Source of the DNA: Aquarana catesbeiana
Lineage: Eukaryota > Chordata > Amphibia > Anura > Ranidae
Direction of reading: 5' to 3'
Length of the DNA stretch: 64,000 nucleotides
Assembly (NCBI RefSeq): GCF_042186555.1
Contig: NC_133324.1
Location: 4,371,558-4,435,557, forward strand
Under the pieces are notes generated by a model. That model searched no databases and was not told the origin of the DNA. It saw only the letters and a program-made list of their open reading frames with translations. Made by a program: the position numbers and the translations under genes. Every line of letters starts with the position of its first letter. Within the stretch, counting starts at the first letter, position 1. Shown one piece after another: positions 36,901 through 51,460 of the stretch.

Positions 36901-39900
36901 TATTTGCTGGATTGGGCTGTCTCTTTGCTGGATTGGGATGTCTCTTTGCTGAATATATGAGGATGTCTCTTTACTGGATTGGGATGTCTCCTTGCTGAAT
37001 ATATGGGGATGTCTCTTTGCTGAATATATGGGGATGTCTCTGCTGGATTGGGCTGTCTCTTTGCTGAATATATGTTGATGTCTCTATGTTGGATTGGGCT
37101 GTCTCTTTGCTTGATTGGGCTGTCTCTTTGCTGACTATATGGGGATGTCTCTGCTGGATTGGGCTATCTCTTTGCTGGATTGGCATGTCTCCTTACTGAA
37201 TATATGGGGATGTCTCTGCTGGATTGGGCTGACTCTTTGCTGGATTGGGATGTCTCTTTGCTGAATATATGGGGATGTCTCTATGTTGCATTGGGCTGTC
37301 TCTTTGCTGAATATATGGGGATGTCTCTATGCTGGATTGGGCTGTCTCTTTAATGAATATATGGGGATGTCTCTATGTTGGATTGGGGATGTCTATGGGG
37401 ATGTCTCTTTGCTGAATATATGGGGATGTCTCTTTGCTGGATTGGACCATCTATTTGCTGAATATATGGGATGTCTCTTTGCTGGATTGGACCATCTCTT
37501 TGCTGAATATATGGGATGTCTCTTTGTTGGATAGGGCTGTCTCTTTGCTGATTATATGGGGATGTCTCTATGCTGGATTGGGCTGTCTCTTTGCTAGATT
37601 GGACCATATCTTTGCTGAATATATGGGGATGTCTCTGCTGAATTGGCATATCTCTTTGCTGATTATATGGGGATCTCTCTATGTTGGATTTGGCTGTCTC
37701 TTTGCTTGATTAGGCTGTCTCTTTGAATATATGGGCTGTCTCTTTGCTGAATATATGGGGATGTCTCTATGCTGGATTGGGCTGTCTCTTTGCTGGATTG
37801 GGATGTCTCTTTAATGAATATATGGGGATGTCTCTATGTTGGATTGGGGATGTCTATGGGAATGTCTCTTTGCTGAATATATGGGGATGTCTCTATGCTG
37901 TATTGGGCTGCCTCTTTGCTGAATATATGGGGATGTCTCTGCTGGATTGGAATGTCTCTTTGCTGAATATATGGGAATGTCTATTTGCTGGATTGGGCTG
38001 TCTCTTTGCTGATTATATGGGGATGTCTCTATGCTGGATTGGGCTGTCTCTTTGCTGGATTGGACCATCTCTTTGCTGAATATATGGGATGTCTCTTTGT
38101 TGGATAGGGCTGTCTCTTTGCTGAATATATGGGGATGTCTCTTTGCTGGATTGGGCTGTCTCTTTGCTGTATATATGGGGTTGTGTATTTGCTGAATTGG
38201 GCTGTCTCTTTGCTGAATATGTGGGGATGTCTCTATGTTGGATTAGGATGTCTCTTTGCTGAATATATGGGATGTCTCTTTGTTGGATAGGGCTGTCTCT
38301 TTGTTGAATATATGGGGATGTCTCTTTGCTGGATTGGGCTGTCTCTTTGCTAAAAATATGGGGATGTCTCTATGTTGGATTGGGCTGTCTCTTTGCTTGA
38401 TTGGGCTGTCTCTTATATATGGGGATATCTCTATGCTGGATTGGGCTGTCTCTTTGCTAGATTGGACCATCTCTTTGCTGAATATATGGGGATGTCTCTG
38501 CTGGATTAGCATATCTCTTTGCTGATTATATGGGGATCTCTCTATGTTGGATTTGGCTGTCTCTTTGCTTGATTAGGCTGTCTCTTTGAATATATGGGAT
38601 GTCTCTTTGCTGGATTGGGATGTCTCTTTGCTGAATATATGGGGATGTCTATTTGCTGTATTGGGCTGTCTCTTTGCTTAATATATGGTGATGTCTCTAT
38701 GTTGGATTGGGCTGTCTCTTTGCTTGATTGGACTGTCTCTTTGCTGAATATATGGGGATGTCTCTATGCTGGATTGGGCTGTCTCTTTCCTGGATTGGAA
38801 TGTCTCTTTAATGAATATATGGGGATGTCTCTATGTTGGATTGGGGATGTCTATGGGGATGTCTCTTTGCTGAATATATGGGGATGTCTATTTGCTGGAT
38901 TGGGCTGTCTCTTTGCTGGATTGGGCTGTCTCTTTGCTGGATTGGACCATCTCTTTACTGAATATATGGGATGTTTCTTTGTTGTATAGGGCTGTCTCTT
39001 TGCTGAATATATGGGGATGTCTCTTTGCTGGATTGGGCTGTCTCTTTGCTGAATATATGGGGATGTATATTTGCTGGATTGGGCTGTCTCTTTGCTGGAT
39101 TGGGATGTCTCTTTAATGAATATATGGGGAGGTCTCTATGTTGGATTGGGGATGTCTATGGGGATGTCTCTTTGCTGAATATATGGGGATGTCTCTTTGC
39201 TGGATTGGACCATCTCTTTGCTGAATATATGGGATGTCTCTTTGCTGGATTGGACCATCTCTTTGCTGAATATATGGGATACCTCTTTGCTGAATATATG
39301 GGAATCTCTCTATGTTGGATTTGGCTGTCTCTTTGCTTGATTGGGCTGTCTCTTTGAATATATGGGGATATCTCTATGCTGGATTGGGCTTTCTCTTTGC
39401 TAGATTGGACCATATCTTTGCTGAATATATGGGGATGTCTCTGCTGAATTGGCATATCTCTTTGCTGATTATATGGGGATCTCTCTATGTTGGATTTGGC
39501 TGTCTCTTTGCTTGATTAGGCTGTCTCTTTGAATATATGGGCTGTCTCTTTGCTGAATATATGGGGATGTCTCTATGCTTGATTGGGCTGTCTCTTTGCT
39601 GGATTGGGATGTCTCTTTAATGAATATATGGGGATGTCTCTATGTTGGATTGGGGATGTCTATGGGAATGTCTCTTTGCTGAATATATGGGGATGTCTCT
39701 GCTGGATTGGAATGTCTCTTTGCTGAATATATGGGGATGTCTATTTGCTGGATTGGGCTGTCTCTTTGCTGATTATATGGGGATGTCTCTATGCTGGATT
39801 GGGCTGTCTCTTTGCTGGATTGGACCATCTCTTTGCTGAATATATGGGATGTCTCTTTGTTGGATAGGGCTGTCTCTTTACTGAATATATGGGGATGTCT

Positions 39901-42900
39901 CTTTGCTGGATTGGGCTGTCTCTTTGCTGTATAAATGGGGTTGTGTATTTGCTGAATTGGGCTGTCTCTTTGCTGAATATATGGGGATGTCTCTTTGTTG
40001 GATAGGGCTGTCTGTTTGCTGAATATATGGGGATGTCTCTATGTTGGATTGGGCTGTCTCTTTGCTGAATATATGGGGATGTCTCTATGTTGGATTAGGA
40101 TGTCTCTTTGCTGAATATATGGGGATGTCTCTATGTTGGATTAGGATGTCTCTTTGCTGAATATATGGGGATGTCTCTATGTTGGATTGGGCTGTATCTT
40201 TGCTTGATTGGGCTGTCTCTTTGCTGAATATATGGGGATGTCTCTTTGCTGGATTGGGCTGTCTCTTTGCTAAAAATATGGGGATGTCTCTATGTTGGAT
40301 TGGGCTGTCTCTTTGCTTGATTGGGCTGTCTCTTTGAATATATGGGGATATCTCTATGCTGGATTGGGCTGTCTCTTTGCTAGATTGGACCATCTCTTTG
40401 CTGAATATATGGGGATGTCTCTGCTGGATTAGCATATCTCTTTGCTCATTATATGGGGATCTCTCTATGTTGGATTTGGCTGTCTCTTTGCTTGATTAGG
40501 CTGTCTCTTTGAATATATGGGATGTCTCTTTGCTGGATTGGGATGTCTCTTTGCTGAATATATGGGGATGTCTATTTGCTGTATTGGGCTGTCTCTTTGC
40601 TGAATATATGGTGATGTCTCTATGTTGGATTGGGCTGTCTCTTTGCTTGATTGGACTGTCTCTTTGCTGAATATATGGGGATGTCTCTATGCTGGATTGG
40701 GCTGTCTCTTTCCTAGATTGGAATGTCTCTTTAATGAATATATGGGGATGTCTCTATGTTGGATTGGGGATGTCTATGGGGATGTCTCTTTGAATATATG
40801 GGGATGTCTCTTTGCTGAATATATGGGGATGTCTATTTGCTGGATTGGGCTGTCTCTTTGCTGGATTGGGCTGTCTCTTTGCTGGATTGGACCATCTCTT
40901 TACTGAATATATGGGATGTTTCTTTGTTGTATAGGGCTGTCTCTTTGCTGAATATATGGGGATGTCTCTTTGCTGCATTGGGCTGTCTCTTTGCTGAATA
41001 TATGGGGATGTATATTTGCTGGATTGGGCTGTCTCTTTGCTGGATTGGGATGTCTCTTTAATGAATATATGGGGAGGTCTCTATGTTGGATTGGGGATGT
41101 CTATGGGGATGTCTCTTTGCTGAATATATGGGGATGTCTCTTTGCTGGATTGGACCATCTCTTTGCTGAATATATGGGATGTCTCTTTGCTGGATTGGGA
41201 TATCTCTTTGCTGAATATATGGGAATCTCTCTATGTTGGATTTGGCTGTCTCTTTGCTTGATTGGGCTGTCTCTTTGAATATATGGGGATATCTCTATGC
41301 TGGATTGGGCTGTCTCTTTGCTAGATTGGACCATATCTTTGCTGAATATATGGGGATGTCTCTGCTGAATTGGCATATCTCTTTGCTGAATATATGGGGA
41401 TCTCTCTATGTTGGATTTGGCTGTCTCTTTGCTTGATTAGGCTGTCTCTTTGAATATATGGGCTGTCTCTTTGCTGAATATATGGGGATGTCTCTATGCT
41501 GGATTGGGCTGTCTCTTTGCTGGATTGGGATGTCTCTTTAATGAATATATGGGGATGTCTCTATGTTGGATTGGGGATGTCTATGGGAATGTCTCTTTGC
41601 TGAATATATGGGGATGTCTCTATGCTGTATTGGGCTGCCTCTTTGCTGAATATATGGGGATGTCTCTGCTGGATTGGAATGTCTCTTTGCTGAATATATG
41701 GGGATGTCTATTTGCTGGATTGGGCTGTCTCTTTGCTGATTATATGGGGATGTCTCTATGCTGGATTGGGCTGTCTCTTTGCTGGATTGGACCATCTCTT
41801 TGCTGAATATATGGGATGTCTCTTTGTTGGATAGGGCTGTCTCTTTACTGAATATATGGGGATGTCTCTTTGCTGGATTGGGCTGTCTCTTTGCTGTATA
41901 TATGGGGTTGTGTATTTGCTGAATTGGGCTGTCTCTTTGCTGAATATATGGGGATGTCTCTTTGTTGGATAGGGCTGTCTGTTTGCTGAATATATGGGGA
42001 TGTCTCTATGTTGGATTGGGCTGTCTCTTTGCTGAATATATGGGGATGTCTCTATGTTGGATTAGGATGTCTCTTTGCTGAATATATGGGGATGTCTCTT
42101 TGTTGGATAGGGCTGTCTCTTTGCTGAATATATGGGGATGTCTCTTTGCTGGATTGGGCTGTCTCTTTGCTAAAAATATGGGGATGTCTCTATGTTGGAT
42201 TGGGCTGTCTCTTTGCTTGATTGGGCTGTCTCTTTGAATATATGGGGATATCTCTATGCTGGATTGGGCTGTCTCTTTGCTAGATTGGACCATCTCTTTG
42301 CTGAATATATGGGGATGTCTCTGCTGGATTAGCATATCTCTTTGCTGATTATATTGGGATCTCTCTATGTTGGATTTGGCTGTCTCTTTGCTTGATTAGG
42401 CTGTCTCTTTGAATATATGGGATGTCTCTTTGCTGGATTGGGATGTCTCTTTGCTGAATATATGGGGATGTCTATTTGCTGTATTGGGCTGTCTCTTTGC
42501 TGAATATATGGTGATGTCTCTATGTTGGATTGGGCTGTCTCTTTGCTTGATTGGACTGTCTCTTTGCTGAATATATGGGGATGTCTCTATGCTGGATTGG
42601 GCTGTCTCTTTCCTGGATTGGAATGTCTCTTTAATGAATATATGGGGATGTCTCTATGTTGGATTGGGGATGTCTATGGGGATGTCTCTTTGAATATATG
42701 GGGATGTCTCTTTGCTGAATATATGGGGATGTCTATTTGCTGGATTGGGCTGTCTCTTTGCTGGATTGGGCTGTCTCTTTGCTGGATTGGACCATCTCTT
42801 TACTGAATATATGGGATGTTTCTTTGTTGTATAGGGCTGTCTCTTTGCTGAATATATGGGGATGTCTCTTTGCTGGATTGGGCTGTCTCTTTGCTGAATA

Positions 42901-45900
42901 TATGGGGATGTATATTTGCTGGATTGGGCTGTCTCTTTGCTGAATATATGGGGATGTCTCTTTGCTGGATTGGGCTGTCTCTTTGCTGGATTGGGATGTC
43001 TCTTTAATGAATATATGGGGAGGTCTCTATGTTGGATTGAGGATGTCTATGGGGATGTCTCTTTGCTGAATATATGGGGATGTCTCTTTGCTGGATTGGA
43101 CCATCTCTTTGCTGAATATATGGGATGTCTCTTTGCTGGATTGGGATATCTCTTTGCTGAATATATGGGAATATCTCTATGTTGGATTTGGCTGTCTCTT
43201 TGCTTGATTGGGCTGTCTCTTTGAATATATGGGGATATCTCTATGCTGGATTGGGCTGTCTCTTTGCTAGATTGGACCATATCTTTGCTGAATATATGGG
43301 GATGTCTCTGCTGAATTGGCATATCTCTTTGCTGATTATATGGGGATCTCTCTATGTTGGATTTGGCTGTCTCTTTGCTTGATTAGGCTGTCTCTTTGAA
43401 TATATGGGCTGTCTCTTTGCTGAATATATGGGGATGTCTCTATGCTGGATTGGGCTGTCTCTTTGTTGGATTGGGATGTCTCTTTAATGAATATATGGGG
43501 ATGTCTCTATGTTGGATTGGGGATGTCTATGGGAATGTCTCTTTGCTAAATATATGGGGATGTCTCTATGCTGGATTGGGCTGCCTCTTTGCTGAATATA
43601 TGGGGATGTCTCTGCTGGATTGGAATGTCTCTTTGCTGAATATATGGGGATGTCTATTTGCTGGATTGGGCTGTCTCTTTGCTGATTATATGGGGATGTC
43701 TCTATGCTGGATTGGGCTGTCTCTTTGCTGGATTGGACCATCTCTTTTCTGAATATATGGGATGTCTCTTTGTTGGATAGGGCTGTCTCTTTGCTGAATA
43801 TATGGGGATGTCTCTTTGCTGGATTGGGCTGTCTCTTTGCTGTATATATGGGGTTGTGTATTTGCTGAATTGGGCTGTCTCTTTGCTGAATATATGGGGA
43901 TGTCTCTTTGTTGGATAGGGCTGTCTGTTTTCTGAATATATGGGGATGTCTCTATGTTGGATTGGGCTGTCTCTTTGCTGAATATATGGGGATGTCTCTA
44001 TGTTGGATTAGGATGTCTCTTTGCTGAATATATGGGGATGTTTCTTTGTTGGATAGGGCTGTCTCTTTGCTGAATATATGGGGATGTCTCTTTGCTGGAT
44101 TGGGCTGTCTCTTTGCTAAAAATATGGGGATGTCTCTATGTTGGATTGGGCTGTCTCTTTGCTTGATTGGGCTGTCTCTTTGAATATATGGGGATATCTC
44201 TATGCTGGATTGGGCTGTCTCTTTGCTAGATTGGACCATATCTTTGCTGAATATATGGGGATGTCTCTGCTGAATTGGCATATCTCTTTGCTGATTATAT
44301 GGGGATCTCTCTATGTTGGATTTGGCTGTCTCTTTGCTTGATTAGGCTGTCTCTTTGAATATATGGGCTGTCTCTTTGCTGAATATATGGGGATGTCTCT
44401 ATGCTGGATTGGGCTGTCTCTTTGCTGGATTGGGATGTCTCTTTAATGAATATATGGGGATGTCTCTATGTTGGATTGGGGATGTCTATGGGAATGTCTC
44501 TTTGCTGAATATATGGGGATGTCTCTGCTGGATTGGAATGTCTCTTTGCTGAATATATGGGGATGTCTATTTGCTGGATTGGGCTGTCTCTTTGCTGATT
44601 ATATGGGGATGTCTCTATGCTGGATTGGGCTGTCTCTTTCCTGGATTGGACCATCTCTTTGCTGAATATATGGGATGTCTCTTTGTTGGATAGGGCTGTC
44701 TCTTTGCTGAATATATGGGGATGTCTCTTTGCTGGATTGGGCTGTCTCTTTGCTGTATATATGGGGTTGTGTATTTGCTGAATTGGGCTGTCTCTTTGCT
44801 GAATATATGCGGATGTCTCTTTGTTGGATAGGGCTGTCTGTTTGCTGAATATATGGGGATGTCTCTATGTTGGATTGGGCTATCTCTTTGCTGAATATAT
44901 GGGGATGTCTCTATGTTGGATTAGGATTTCTCTTTGCTGAATATATGGGGATGTTTCTTTGTTGGATAGGGCTGTCTCTTTGCTGAATATATGGGGATGT
45001 CTCTTTGCTGGATTGGGCTGTCTCTTTGCTAAAAATATGGGGATGTCTCTATGTTGGATTGGGCTGTCTCTTTGCTTGATTGGGCTGTCTCTTTGAATAT
45101 ATGGGGATATCTCTATGCTGGATTGGGCTGTCTCTTTGCTAGATTGGACCATCTCTTTGCTGAATATATGGGGATGTCTCTGCTGGATTAGCATATCTCT
45201 TTGCTGATTATATGGGGATCTCTCTATGTTGGATTTGGCTGTCTCTTTGCTTGATTAGGCTGTCTCTTTGAATATATGGGATGTCTCTTTGCTGGATTGG
45301 GATGTCTCTTTGCTGAATATATGGGGATGTCTATTTGCTGTATTGGGCTGTCTCTTTGCTGAATATATGGTGATGTCTCTATGTTGGATTGGGCTGTCTC
45401 TTTGCTTGATTGGACTGTCTCTTTGCTGAATATATGGGGATGTCTCTATGCTGGATTGGGCTGTCTCTTTCCTGGATTGGAATGTCTCTTTAATGAATAT
45501 ATGGGGGTGTCTCTATGTTGGATTGGGGATGTCTATGGGGATGTCTCTTTGAATATATGGGGATGTCTCTTTGCTGAATATATGGGGATGTCTATTTGCT
45601 GGATTGGGCTGTCTCTTTGCTGGATTGGACCATCTCTTTACTGAATATATGGGATGTCTCTTTGTTGTATAGGGCTGTCTCTTTGCTTAATATATGGGGA
45701 TGTCTCTTTGCTGGATTGGGCTTTCTCTTTGCTGAATATATGGGGATGTATATTTGCTGAATTGGGCTGTCTCTTTGCTGAATATATGGGGATGTCTCTT
45801 TGTTGGATAGGGCTGTCTCTTTGCTGAATATATGGGGATGCCTCTTTGCTGGATTGGGCTGAATATATGGGGATGTCTCTTTGCTGAATATATGGGGATG

Positions 45901-48900
45901 TCTCTATGCTGGATTGGGCTGTCTCTTTGCTGGATATATGGGGATGTCTCTATGCTGGATTGGGCTGTCTCTTTGCTGGATATATGGGGATGTCTATTTG
46001 CTGGATTGGGCTGTCTCTTTGCTGGATTGAACCATCTCTTTACTGAATATATGGGATGTCTCTTTGTTGTATAGGGCTGTCTCTTTGATTAATATATGGG
46101 GATGTCTCTTTGCTGGATTGGGCTGTCTCTTTGCTGAATATATGGGGATGTATATTTGCTGAATTGGGCTGTCTCTTTGCTGAATATATGGGGATGTCTC
46201 TTTGTTGGATAGGGCTGTCTCTTTGCTGAATATATGGGGATGCCTCTTTGCTGGATTGGGCTGAATATATGGGGATGTCTCTTTGCTGAATATATGGGGA
46301 TGTCTCTATGCTGGATTGGGCTGTCTCTTTGCTGGATATATGGGGATGTCTCTATGCTGGATTGGGCTGTCTCTTTGCTGGATATATGGGGATGTCTCTA
46401 TGCTTGATTGGGTTGCCTCTTTGCTGAATATATGGGGATGCCTCTATGCTGGATTGGGCTGTCTCTTTGCTGAATATATGGGGATGTCTCTATGCTGGAT
46501 TGGGCTGTCTCTTTGCTGGATTAGGATGTCTCTTTGCTGAATATATGGGGATGTCTCTTTGCTGGATTGGGCTGTCTCTTTGCTGGATTGGGATGTATCT
46601 TTGAATATATGGGGATGTCTCTATGCTGGATTGGGCTGTCTCTTTGCTGAATATATGGGGATGTCTCTTTGCTGGATTGGGCTGTCTCTTTGCTGAATAT
46701 ATAGGGATGTCTATTTGCTGGATTGGACTGTCTCTTTGCTGAATATATGGGGATGTCTCTATGCTGGATTGGGCTGTCTCTTTCCTGGATTGGGATGTCT
46801 CTTTAATGAATATATGGGGATGTCTCTATGTTGGATTGGGGATGTCTATAGGGATGTCTCTGCTGAATATATAGGGATGTCTCTGCTGGATTGGGATGTC
46901 TCTTTGCTGAATATATGGGGATGTCTATTTGCTGGATTGGGCTGTCTCTTTGCTGGATTGGGCTGTCTCTTTGCTGGATTGGGCTGTCTCTTTGCTGGAT
47001 TGGACCATCTCTTTACTGAATATATGGGATGTCTCTTTGTTGGATAGGGCTGTCTCTTTGCTGAATATATGGGGATGTCTCTTTGCTGGATTGGGCTGTC
47101 TCTTTGCTGAATATATGGGGATGCCTCTATGCTGGATTGGGCTGTCTCTGCTGAATATATGGGGATGTCTCTATGCATGATTGGGCTGTCTCTTTGCTGG
47201 ATTAGGATGTCTCTTTGCTGAATATATGGGGATGTCTCTATGCTGGATTGGGCTGTCTCTTTGCTGAATATATGGGGATGTCTCTTTGCTGGATTGTGCT
47301 GTCTCTTTGCTGAATATATAGGGATGTCTATTTGCTGGATTGGACTGTCTCTTTGCTGAATATATGGGGATGTCTCTATGCTGGATTGGGCTGTCTCTTT
47401 CCTGGATTGGGATGTCTCTTTAATGAATATATGGGGATGTCTCTATGTTGGATTGGGGATGTCTATAGGGATGTCTCTGCTGAATATATAGGGATGTCTC
47501 TGCTGGATTGGGATGTCTCTTTGCTGAATATATGGGGATGTCTATTTGCTGGATTGGGCTGTCTCTTTGCTGGATTGGGCTGTCTCTTTGCTGGATTGGG
47601 CTGTCTCTTTGCTGGATTGGACCATCTCTTTACTGAATATATGGGATGTCTCTTTGTTGGATAGGGCTGTCTCTTTGCTGAATATATGGGGATGTCTCTT
47701 TGCTGGATTGGGCTGTCTCTTTGCTGAATATATGGGGATGTGTATTTGCTGAATTGGGCTGTCTCTTTGCTGAATATATGGAGATGTCTCTTTGTTGGAT
47801 AGGGCTGTCTCTTTGCTGAATATATGGGGATGCCTCTTTGCTGGATTGGGCTGAATATATGGGGATGTCTCTTTGCTGAATATATGGGGATGTCTCTATG
47901 CTGGATTGGGCTGTCTCTTTGCTGAATATATGGGGATGTCTCTATGCTGGATTGGGCTGTCTCTTTGCTAAATATATGGGGATGTCTCTATGCTGGATTG
48001 GGCTGTCTCTTTGCTGGATTGGGATGTCTCTTTGCTGAATATATGGGGATGTCTCTTTGCTGGATTGGATTGTCTCTTTGCTGAATATATGGGGATGTCT
48101 ATTTGCTGGATTGGGCTGTCTATTTGCTGGATTGGGATGTCTCTTTGAATATATGGGGAAGTCTCTATGCTGGATTGGGCTGTCTCTTTGCTGGATTGGG
48201 ATGTCTCTTTGCTGAATATATGGGGATGTCTCTTTGCTGGATTGGGCTGTCTCTTTGCTGAATATATGGGGATGTCTATTTGCTGGATTGGGTTGTCTCT
48301 TTGCTGGATTGGGATGTCTCTTTGAATATATGGGGATGTCTCTATGTTGGATTGGGCTGTCTCTTTGCTGGATTGGGATGTCTCTTTGCTAAATATATGG
48401 GGATGTCTCTTTGCTGGATTGGATTGTCTCTTTGCTGAATATATGGGGATGTCTATTTGCTGGATTGGGCTGTCTCTTTGCTGGATTGGGATGTCTCTTT
48501 GAATATATGGGGATGTCTCTATGCTGGATTGGGCTGTCTCTTTGCTGGATTGGGATGTCTCTTTGCTGAATATATGGGGATGTCTCTTTGCTGGATTGGG
48601 CTGTCTCTTTGCTGAATATATGGGGATGTCTATTTGCTGGATTGGGCTGTCTCTTTGCTGGATTGGGATGTCTCTTTGAATATATGGGGATGTCTCTATG
48701 TTGGATTGGGCTGTCTCTTTGCTGAATATATGGGGATGTCTCTTTGTTGAATATATGGGGATGTCTCTTTGCTTGATTGGGCTGTCTCTTTGCTGAATAT
48801 ATATGGATGTCTCTTTGCTGAATATATGGGGATGTCTCTATGTTGGATTGGGCTGTCTCTTTGCTGGATTGGGCTGTCTCTTTGCTGAATATATGGGGAT

Positions 48901-49014
48901 GTCACTTTGCTGAATATATTGGGATGTCACTATGCTGGATTGAGCTTTCTCTTTGCTGAATATATGGGAATGTCTCTGCTGGATTGGGCTGTCTCTTTGC
49001 TGAATATATGGGAT
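33976..49014 (+). repeat. 15-kb minisatellite of alternating 25/21-bp modules
   Basis: This is the largest array in the intron. Two related modules alternate: TCTCTTTGCTGAATATATGG with GGATG (about 25 bp) and TCTCTATGCTGGATTGGGCTG (about 21 bp), giving a common 46-bp dimer and roughly 330 dimers. Module order is irregular locally. Between about 37.7 and 45.2 kb, however, blocks of 1.8-1.95 kb repeat: the rare word GGGGAGGTCTC occurs at 39130, 41075 and 43021 (spacings 1945 and 1946). A 617-bp duplication links 46.7 and 47.3 kb. Open frames within it are cysteine/leucine-rich repeat products with no domain. Confidence 0.95.
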
Positions 49015-49924
49015 GAGCTTAAACTTTTGTAAATGCTTCTACCAGGTTACCAGTGTAGAGGCTGTTATAGGTTTTGGACAGAAGACCTCGGGAGGTGCAC
49101 CCATATCAGAGTCAGGGGTACTGAGAATCAATAGGAGAGGGTGGCAGACCCTCAGGAGCTTGGTAGAGGTCCACGTGGTGAACCAGCTTTGGGGGTCTGG
49201 GCACATTGGTCTTCCTTTTAGATTAGGCAGCTAGCCTGATAGTGGCTAATATTCCCATGGTCTGTGGTGGAGGGAGCAGAAATATGCGGGTGTGTGACAT
49301 CTGAAGGTGGTTCTAGTGTTTGGCAGAATGGACAATGATATTATGAGGAAGAAGAGGAAAGAATATTGGCAGCCCACTGGCTGTGTTGGCGGGGAAGAGG
49401 GGTCCACACAGGCTGTTCAGCAGAGTGAGGGGCCGGCAGTGCTCTTCCAGATGGGGACCACTGGATCCTGGCGGTGGGGGGGGGTCTTGGCCACAGCTTT
49501 ATGTCCACTAGACAACAACCAACAGAGGGACATACAATGAGGAAGAAGGCCTCAGGGTCAAGGTGGGCAGTGGGGGAAGTTCTGAAGGCCAACCATCTAT
49601 GGGCAACCAGGGGTTCTCAGGGAAAGGGTCTCCTCCCCCCTGACCCCCTTCCCCCGCTCAGGTATATAAACTGAAGTTCGGGATACAATCCCTCACCCAG
49701 GCATCTCAATTCCTAGCATCAGGCATGTGAGAAGAAGAGTAAGCTGTGCCTGCTGGGGCTCCGTGGCCTGCATGTGGCGAATCCACATATAAGTGGCAGC
49801 AGGGAAATGGAGTGCCCACAGGTGGTGTAGGGTGGTGGGAGCTTTGCTGTGGCTGGAATGGCCCCCTACATGTAAGTGGGGTGGTGTGGTGGGATGCATA
49901 CAGAGAGTGGGGGGGCATAGTGGC
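49015..49924. other. Unassigned intronic sequence
   Basis: This is unique sequence between two arrays. Short open frames on both strands show no recognised similarity. A TATATAAA-like word lies near 49663. Confidence 0.55.
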
Positions 49925-51460
49925 TGTGACAATATTGAGGTGCGGGTGACTGTGAAAATATTGGGGTGCAGGGTGCGAGTGACAATACTGAGGTGCAGGG
50001 TGCCTGTGATAATATTGGGGTGCAGGGGGACTGTGACAATATTGGGGTGTGGGTGACAATGTTGGGGTGCGGGTGACTGTGACAATATTGGGGTGCAGGT
50101 GACTGTGAAAATATTGGGATGCGAGTGACAATATTGGGGTGCGGGTGGCTGTGAAAATATTGGGGTGCAGGGTGCTTGTGACAATATTGGGGTGCGGGGT
50201 AACTGTGAATATATTGGGTGCGGGTGCTTGTGACAATATTGGGGTGCGGGGTGACTGTGACAATATTGGGGTACGGGGTGAAAATATTGGGGTGCGGGTG
50301 ACTATGACAATAGTGGGGTGCGGGTGCTTATGAGAATATTGGGGTGCAGGTGACAATATTGGGGTGCAGGGTACTTGTGAGAATATTGGGGTACAGGGTG
50401 CTTGCAACAATATTGGGATGCAGGTGACAATATTGAGGTGCAGTGCGACTTGTGAAAATAATGTGGTGCAGGATGCCTGTGATAATATTGGGGTGCGGGG
50501 TGACTGTGACAATATTGGGGTGCGGGGTGAAAATATTGGGGTGCGGGTGACTGTGACAATAGTGGGGTGCAGGGTACGAGTGACAATATTGGGATGCGGG
50601 TGCTTGTGAGAATATTGGGGTGCAGGTGACAATATTGGGGTGCAGGGTACTTGTGACAATAGTGGGGTGCAGGTGACTGTGAAAATATTAGGATGCGAGT
50701 GACAATATTGGGGTGCGGGTGACAGTGAAAATATTGGGGTGCAGGGTGCTTGTGACAATATTGGGGTGCGGGGTAACTGTGACAATATTGGGGTACGGGG
50801 TGAAAATATTGGGGTGCGGGTGACTGTGACAATAGTGGGGTGCAGGGTACGAGTGACAATATTGGGATGCGGGTGCTTGTGAGAATATTGGGGTGCAGGT
50901 GACAATATTGGGGTGCAGGGTACTTGTGACAATAGTGGGGTGCAGGTGACTGTGAAAATATTAGGATGCGAGTGACAATATTGGGGTGCGGGTGACAGTG
51001 AAAATATTGGGGTGCAGGGTGCTTGTGACAATATTGGGGTGCGGGGTAACTGTGACAATATTGGGGTACGGGGTGAAAATATTGGGGTGCGGGGTAACTG
51101 TGACAATATTGGGGTACGGGGTGAAAATATTGGGGTGCGGGTGACTGTGACAATAGTGGGGTGCAGGGTACAAGTGACAATATTGGGATGCGGGTGCTTG
51201 TGAGAATATTGGGGTGCAGGTGACAATATTGGGGTGCAGGGTACTTGTGAGAATATTGGGGTGCAAGGTGCTTGTAACAATATTGGGGTGCGGGTGACAA
51301 TATTGGGGTGTGGGTGACTCTGAGAATATTAGGGTTGCTGGGTGACTGTGACAATATTGGGGTGTGGGTGACCATATTGGTGTGCGGGTGCTTGTGAGAA
51401 TATTGGGGTGCGGGTGACAATATTGGGGTGTGGGTGACAATATTGGGGTGCGGGGTGACA
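49925..51460 (+). repeat. Variable 19-30 bp array (ACAATATTGGGGTGC)
   Basis: About 70 copies of a unit with core GACAATATTGGGGTGC are present, with spacers GGG, AGGG, GGGTGACTGT or AGGGTGCTTGT, so unit length varies between roughly 19 and 32 bp. Blocks such as 50540-50800 recur almost unchanged at 50830-51090, a duplication of about 290 bp. Each unit has a GGGG and often a second G3/G4 run. Confidence 0.9.

Noticed and set aside
33976..49014. Cysteine/leucine-rich frames resembling small membrane proteins
   Set aside because: They are translations of the 25/21-bp modules. They start and stop at random module variants and are repeated only because the DNA is.
33976..49014. AATATATGG words as possible CArG/SRF or TATA elements
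   Set aside because: The word GAATATATGG lacks the two leading C of CC(A/T)6GG, and intronic position with hundreds of copies gives no support for a promoter role.
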